Source: an uncultured Lachnospiraceae bacterium
GTDB taxonomy: Bacteria > Bacillota > Clostridia > Lachnospirales > Lachnospiraceae
Direction of reading: 5' to 3'
Assembly (NCBI GenBank): GCA_947177515.1
Contig: CAMWUU010000105.1
Coordinates: forward strand, 1 to 10,092
Length of the DNA stretch: 10,092 nucleotides
The translations under genes were made by a program, and so were the position numbers. The notes under the pieces are model-generated. The model saw only the letters and a program-made list of their open reading frames with translations. It was not told where the DNA came from and did not search any database. Below are positions 6,601-10,092 of the stretch, piece after piece (positions within the stretch are counted from its first letter, which is position 1; the number at the start of each line of letters is the position of its first letter).

Positions 6601-9600
6601 CTGTCAATATCCATGGAGTGGATGCCGTAATTACGGAGGGTGCAGATCATGTCTATATCGCTAGTGCGGTGATGAATTCCGCTGACTGCAAAACGGGGCA
6701 GGTTGGCTTTACACTTGATTATACGAAAGAGGATGGGACACCGGGAGAAACATTCTACAATACGACGGATGGTACATCACTGTTTTTGGTAAATTCTGAC
6801 AGCTTTATCAATACGGGGATGTTGGCTGCTGGATTAAGTGCGAGCAGTGGATCATGGGACGGCAAACTGACACCGGAACAGTGTGCGGCATTGCTGTTTG
6901 ATGGGAATGTAACCTCTTTTGGCGATCTGAAGAACCAGTTTGGAGATTACTATGTGGTAGATTTTGGCGAGGGTGTAAGTGTATCCCTTACAGATGTTAT
7001 GATGATGCCAAGACCGGATCATCCAGCCAGAATGAATGGCACCGTGATCTATGGTTCTAATGATACGGAACACGAGGCTTACAGTGATAAGGAATGGACA
7101 GCGTTAACACCTGCGGTATCCGGTGCAGCAGCAAATACCTGGTCACATATTGCAGAATCCTCAATATTAAGCAAGGAATCTTATCGTTTCTTTAAGATTC
7201 TTGGCGCGGAGAACGGGGATATTTCCGAGGTTGAGTTTTATGGAACGTATCACGCTGAAGTAGGGAAGATTGCGGAGCAGATTAAGGAATTGGCAGTACA
7301 GGAAGCAGCGCAGAGTACCCTGGTATATCCGGCAGTTCCGGCAGGTTTTACCCTCTCTGTTGCGTCAAGCAGCAACGAAGCCGTGATTGGCATGGACGGG
7401 AGTGTGCGCGCGGCAGTAGAAGATACGATTGTTACATTAAAACTCCTGGTAACGGCAGCAAATGGAGAAAAGGCAGAAACTGGTGAAATTGCAGTAACCG
7501 TAAAGGGGCTGAACAGTTTAATTACCGGAATTCCGGTGCCGGCAAAAGGCGCGGCTGCACTTACTATGCCAGAAGTGCCAGATGGTTTTAGTGTGAGCGT
7601 AATCGCATCGAGCGACGAGCAGATTGTAGCTTTGGGCGACGGCAGGATTACCATGCCAGAGCGGGATAGTCTGGTAAAGGTTAAATTAAAGCTGGTGCGC
7701 GCAAGCGATGGTGCGTCTGTGGAATCGGAAGAGTATGCAGTACTGATTTACGGAAAGACGGAATCGGGAAAACTTGATGTAATGACATTGGCAGAGTCCA
7801 TGGAGGCAAGCAGTGGCTCGTGGGATAAGAAATTGAACGCTGTTCAATGTGCGCAGCAGTTGTTTGACGGCAGCACGGATACATTCGGCGATCTGGCATC
7901 AGGAAATACATACACCGTTGATTTTGGCGCGGGCATCGAAGTAATGCCAACGAAGTTTTGTTTCCATCCTCGTGTTGGAGGAAGAAATAATACGGAATAT
8001 GTACCAAGGATGAATGGAACTTATGTTCAGGGTTCTGTGGATGGAATCAACTGGGTAAATCTTACCGCACCGCTTGAGGGCGTATCGGAGATAAAATATT
8101 ATGAGGTGACCGCAGAGCAGTTCTTAAATTGCGGAAGTTTCCGTTACTTTAGAATTACTGGTGCGTCGAGCGGCAATATTGCGGAAGTGGAAGTTTATGG
8201 TACAGTAAATGAAGTCGAAGTACCAGAAGTTCCAGCAGAAGAGATTGATGTGAAGAATCTGGCGGCAAGTATGACGGCAAGCAGCGGCGACTGGAATAAT
8301 ACAATGACTGCGGAACAGTGTGCACAGCAGCTATTTGACGGCGATCTGAATACGTTCGGCGACTTGAAATCAGGAAATACTTATACAATTGATTTTGGTG
8401 AAAGAGCAACGGTAAGCCCAGTAAAATTTGAGGTATATCCGAGGATGGGAACGGGGAATAAGCAACCGGAGGAATTTACTGATCGCCTGAACGGTGTAAA
8501 ATTTCAGGGTTCTAATGATGGTCAAACCTGGGAAACTCTTACTGCTGAATTATCTGGAATCCCAGCGAAGGATGCCGCGTCTGTTAAATGGCATGAATTA
8601 ACTGTAATAACAGAGAACAGCTACCGCTATATCCAGATCACCGGCGGGAATGGCGGCAATATGGCTGAGGTTAAGATGTATGGCAGTGTTAATAAGGAGG
8701 AAATACCAGAAGTGCCAGCAATCGATGTGAAAACAGAAGCGGCAAGCATGACGGCAAGCAGCGGTGAATGGAATAATAGTTCTGTAACAGCGGAACAATG
8801 CGCGCAAAAACTGTTTGATGGCGATTTGGATACTTATGGTGATTTGGCATCAGGAAATACTTATACGATTGACTTCGGTGAAGGAAAGACTATTGTTCCT
8901 GAAAAGTTTGAAGTGTATCCAAGAAAAGGGAGTGGCGGAAAACCAATCACGGAGCATGTAGAACGTCTGAACGGAGTGAAGTTCCAGGGTTCAAATGATG
9001 GTCTGACCTGGGTAGATATTACAGATGCATTAGCAGGAATTACAAAGACAGAAGAAGCCGTCAAGTGGCATGAATTGGCAGTAATACAAACCGAAACCAA
9101 TGGTTATAGATATATCCAGATCACCGGTGGGAATGGCGGCAATATGGCTGAGGTTAAGATGTATGGCACAGTCAACAAAGTGGAATTACCAGAAACACCG
9201 GCAATCGATGTGAAAACAGAAGCGGCAAGCATGACGGCAAGCAGCGGTGAATGGAATAATAGTTCTGTAACAGCGGAACAATGCGCGCAAAAACTGTTTG
9301 ATGGCGATTTGGATACTTATGGTGATTTGGCATCAGGAAATACTTATACGATTGACTTCGGTGAAGGAAAGACTATTGTTCCTGAAAAGTTTGAAGTGTA
9401 TCCAAGAAAAGGGAGTGGCGGAAAACCAATCACGGAGCATGTAGAACGTCTGAACGGAGTGAAGTTCCAGGGTTCAAATGATGGTCTGACCTGGGTAGAT
9501 ATTACAGATGCATTAGCAGGAATTACAAAGACAGAAGAAGCCGTCAAGTGGCATGAATTGGCAGTAATACAAACCGAAACCAATGGTTACAGATATATCC

Positions 9601-9914
9601 AGATTACCGGCGGGAATGGCGGCAATATGGCTGAGGTTAAAATGTATGGTACTGTTAATCTGGCGGAATCCACCACTGCTGCAACATTACCTGATCAGGA
9701 AGATCCAAGCGATGAGGAAGGTGATTCGATTGCACCTGGGGGATCAGGTATGGAAACCCCGACCATCCCAGATGTAGAAGAAGGGGAAGATACAACAAAG
9801 CCGGGTGAAGAGGATTCAGAAGAAGCCCTCCCTGTTAATAAAGAGGATGGAATCAAGAAGGAGGACATTCTTCCTGGTTTGGACAGGGAAGGGGAAGAAG
9901 GAACGATGAAGTAA
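3675..9914 (+). CDS. Secreted multidomain polysaccharide lyase (alginate-lyase superfamily) with repeated discoidin-like modules
   Basis: The 2079-aa protein starts with a signal peptide (cleavage after AAA, about residue 37). Residues 60-456 look like an alginate-lyase-superfamily (alpha/alpha) toroid, which cleaves uronic-acid polysaccharides by beta-elimination. Marks are HPGVGVTKE (75 on), N244-Q-H246 and GRDQAH with R323 and H327, comparable in kind to the Asn-His and Arg positions of PL5-type lyases. Then follow a CBM6/35-like sandwich (487-625), a putative Ig domain with PDTGAVSWTP (627-714), a FIVAR-like helical segment (715-780), an F5/8-type-C-like domain (780-938), an Ig-like domain (939-1042), discoidin-like module 1 (1045-1193), two atrophied-Ig-like repeats (1193-1363), modules 2-5 (1367-1995) and an acidic tail (1996-2079). 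No LPXTG or C-terminal membrane helix is visible, so it is probably released or held by binding modules. Substrate is not readable; alginate, glucuronan or glycosaminoglycan are all possible. Confidence 0.8.
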   Translation: MKRNNKMLTKCFTASVTTAALVLQGAYMPGLTYRAAAETSGINTGISTNSDKLESMMTSYVPQVIEFTDPYSGFTHPGVGVTKELLENVRSQVLAGAEPWNSYFRTMLLDSWFSNSDVGPARGGGGFNNSQFISDGSRAYAQALMYFITGNNVYRRNAMRIIRAYEDIDPESLSYFNDACIHTGIPTNRICIAAEILRYSTYEVTDGYTDAELAWTDEDTEKFISNFLSPEVEVFQYSPDRFMNQHLYTTIGAMSAYLFMDDAESYEKAVEWFTVNQNGRDQGFNGSIKRLFREITTLDEVGQKEGSGTPLASPVIQHVEMGRDQAHGCGDLTNSAILSRLMQGQGTKVDPEYGTVSTAPDAVDCFTFLNDRLVNAADFFFQYMLGYDTEWVPVPFAIASDGTIKDSYAAFAAGYRGRYSTINFWDFYTYYAYDQGMSQEEIEAMYPYFFEGYTKKTYTNWDNNDGGGDFWVFLPEEAAGDTSFIPKSAPTNVIPVENRGALVTANSNSSVRTDGDNTTYFHFEKYDGESRVAMNSAGINSSEFLFRVRTNGIAKLTMSGGPYGTIYLPDTEGEWTYVTYSKNSDEGLGDIYYFAISEMEGSYVDIDGIYINPSASGLDAVKFESGREEVTLATYIGASFNSEFGAVNTTASTAARANTIHYRGINLPDGASVNPDTGAVSWTPQTAGQYIFYIAAEAGDNITLKRINITVSSTRAEAVENAIRSYNANEIYTSASLKAFQKVLVEARSMAGDTAVSDAEFTAKLNELSAVVAGLELVSPLLKDDPLTDGTSLDFSKMNVGNRSTFDSPVPWLDGEPGTFVGFWLVEDKGCIMDFGTDYKISVNKFGFQARAGFSDRLAGVQVFGSNDRTNWERLTVKEAAYQQGYQTVDVAEEYHNSQYRYLMIKKTHEYADVLSGSVQNLLEFGELRIWGTRYETGNLVERISMSCDAVENGRIKMGDTVTLTIQGRDVLRDLTVNIHGVDAVITEGADHVYIASAVMNSADCKTGQVGFTLDYTKEDGTPGETFYNTTDGTSLFLVNSDSFINTGMLAAGLSASSGSWDGKLTPEQCAALLFDGNVTSFGDLKNQFGDYYVVDFGEGVSVSLTDVMMMPRPDHPARMNGTVIYGSNDTEHEAYSDKEWTALTPAVSGAAANTWSHIAESSILSKESYRFFKILGAENGDISEVEFYGTYHAEVGKIAEQIKELAVQEAAQSTLVYPAVPAGFTLSVASSSNEAVIGMDGSVRAAVEDTIVTLKLLVTAANGEKAETGEIAVTVKGLNSLITGIPVPAKGAAALTMPEVPDGFSVSVIASSDEQIVALGDGRITMPERDSLVKVKLKLVRASDGASVESEEYAVLIYGKTESGKLDVMTLAESMEASSGSWDKKLNAVQCAQQLFDGSTDTFGDLASGNTYTVDFGAGIEVMPTKFCFHPRVGGRNNTEYVPRMNGTYVQGSVDGINWVNLTAPLEGVSEIKYYEVTAEQFLNCGSFRYFRITGASSGNIAEVEVYGTVNEVEVPEVPAEEIDVKNLAASMTASSGDWNNTMTAEQCAQQLFDGDLNTFGDLKSGNTYTIDFGERATVSPVKFEVYPRMGTGNKQPEEFTDRLNGVKFQGSNDGQTWETLTAELSGIPAKDAASVKWHELTVITENSYRYIQITGGNGGNMAEVKMYGSVNKEEIPEVPAIDVKTEAASMTASSGEWNNSSVTAEQCAQKLFDGDLDTYGDLASGNTYTIDFGEGKTIVPEKFEVYPRKGSGGKPITEHVERLNGVKFQGSNDGLTWVDITDALAGITKTEEAVKWHELAVIQTETNGYRYIQITGGNGGNMAEVKMYGTVNKVELPETPAIDVKTEAASMTASSGEWNNSSVTAEQCAQKLFDGDLDTYGDLASGNTYTIDFGEGKTIVPEKFEVYPRKGSGGKPITEHVERLNGVKFQGSNDGLTWVDITDALAGITKTEEAVKWHELAVIQTETNGYRYIQITGGNGGNMAEVKMYGTVNLAESTTAATLPDQEDPSDEEGDSIAPGGSGMETPTIPDVEEGEDTTKPGEEDSEEALPVNKEDGIKKEDILPGLDREGEEGTMK
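6807..9659 (+). repeat. Five related discoidin-like modules within the lyase gene
   Basis: Modules start at about 6807, 7773, 8244, 8721 and 9204. Each carries the pattern ASSGxW, then QCA, LFDG, GDL, a DFG strand, an RxNG turn, a GS(N)DG loop and a terminal EVxxYG. This is an F5/8 type C (CBM32-like) beta-sandwich layout, a fold that usually binds galactose- or hexosamine-type sugars. Modules 2-5 are consecutive at spacings of 471, 477 and 483 bases. Module 1 is the most diverged and is separated from the others by two Ig-like repeats. Confidence 0.8.
8718..9658 (+). repeat. Recent 483-bp tandem duplication (modules 4 and 5)
   Basis: Bases 8718-9106 and 9201-9589 are identical over 389 positions by direct comparison, at an offset of 483 bases (161 codons). 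The next roughly 69 bases differ at a few positions, all synonymous. The linkers before each copy differ, EVPA against ETPA. Identity this high beside about two-thirds similarity to module 3 shows a recent duplication or gene conversion. Confidence 0.95.
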
Positions 9915-9940
9915 AGGGGAAGTACCCAATTCTGCCTTGC

Positions 9941-9980
9941 AATCGCAGCCATGATAATGGAATCATGGCTGCGATTTTTT
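9941..9980 (+). terminator. Strong Rho-independent terminator ending the two-gene unit
   Basis: AATCGCAGCCATGAT (9941-9955) pairs perfectly over 15 bases with ATCATGGCTGCGATT (9962-9976) around the loop AATGGA, followed by T through 9980. It begins 26 bases after the TAA of the lyase gene. Confidence 0.95.
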
Positions 9981-10092
9981 ATATACGGATAACAGGGAAG
10001 CTTATTTTATCTGGGAAGAGTGCGTTGATTCCCTTTACCGTATTATTTAAGTAAATTCCTACAAAATTCTGTCTTTTGTTTTATAGATAATA
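9981..10092. other. Short AT-rich tail of the window, nothing recognised
   Basis: No start codon with ribosome binding site and no convincing promoter pair is visible before the right edge. Confidence 0.5.

Noticed and set aside
6084..6650. Minus-strand open frame of 188 codons inside the lyase gene
   Set aside because: It is antisense to well-defined F5/8-like and Ig-like domains, and its translation shows no recognisable family.
8861..9583. Two identical minus-strand frames of 79 codons
   Set aside because: They are identical only because they lie antisense to the duplicated modules 4 and 5.
1..10092. CRISPR array, tRNA or rRNA genes, insertion sequence, phage or toxin-antitoxin genes
   Set aside because: No spaced short direct repeats, cloverleaf, rRNA segments, transposase or integrase motifs, or small paired genes were seen.

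Overview
The window looks like chromosomal DNA from a gut-type member of Clostridia, most likely Lachnospiraceae. The evidence is moderate GC in the large genes with AT-rich gaps, strong AAGGAGG ribosome binding sites, Gram-positive signal peptides, a BspA-like leucine-rich surface protein with Thr-Pro stalks, and the C-terminus of a PD-(D/E)XK-type protein family that is abundant in these bacteria. The taxonomic call is inference from family habits; there is no rRNA or other marker here. All supported genes are on the + strand.

Layout. Bases 1-133 hold the last 43 codons of a gene that starts outside the window, followed by a strong hairpin terminator (232-270). Bases 374-889 hold a truncated RlmN-like radical SAM gene. 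It keeps the CxxxCxxC iron-sulfur motif but loses its C-terminal half soon after a probable frameshift, and a 12-bp inverted repeat (879-929) straddles its stop codon. A gap of about 590 bases (890-1477) carries two terminator-like hairpins, a good candidate sigma-A promoter (1239-1266) and a leader of about 205 bases with several possible stem-loops.

The rest is a two-gene transcription unit with 19 bases between the genes. Gene 1 (1478-3655, 725 aa) is an exported surface protein: BspA-like LRR region, a Listeria-Bacteroides-type repeat, a Thr/Pro stalk, an unnamed globular domain of about 175 aa, a second Thr/Pro stalk containing four 48-bp tandem repeats, and a C-terminal membrane anchor. 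Gene 2 (3675-9914, 2079 aa) is a secreted giant. It has an alginate-lyase-superfamily (alpha/alpha toroid) catalytic domain, a CBM-like sandwich, Ig-like, FIVAR and F5/8-type-C-like domains, and then five related discoidin-like modules, the last two sharing 389 identical bases. A perfect 15-bp hairpin terminator (9941-9980) ends the unit.

The likely joint role is extracellular attack on, and binding to, a uronic-acid-containing or host-type glycan. The lyase is kept on substrate by its binding modules, and the membrane-anchored partner displays an adhesive ectodomain. Substrate and physical partnership are inference.
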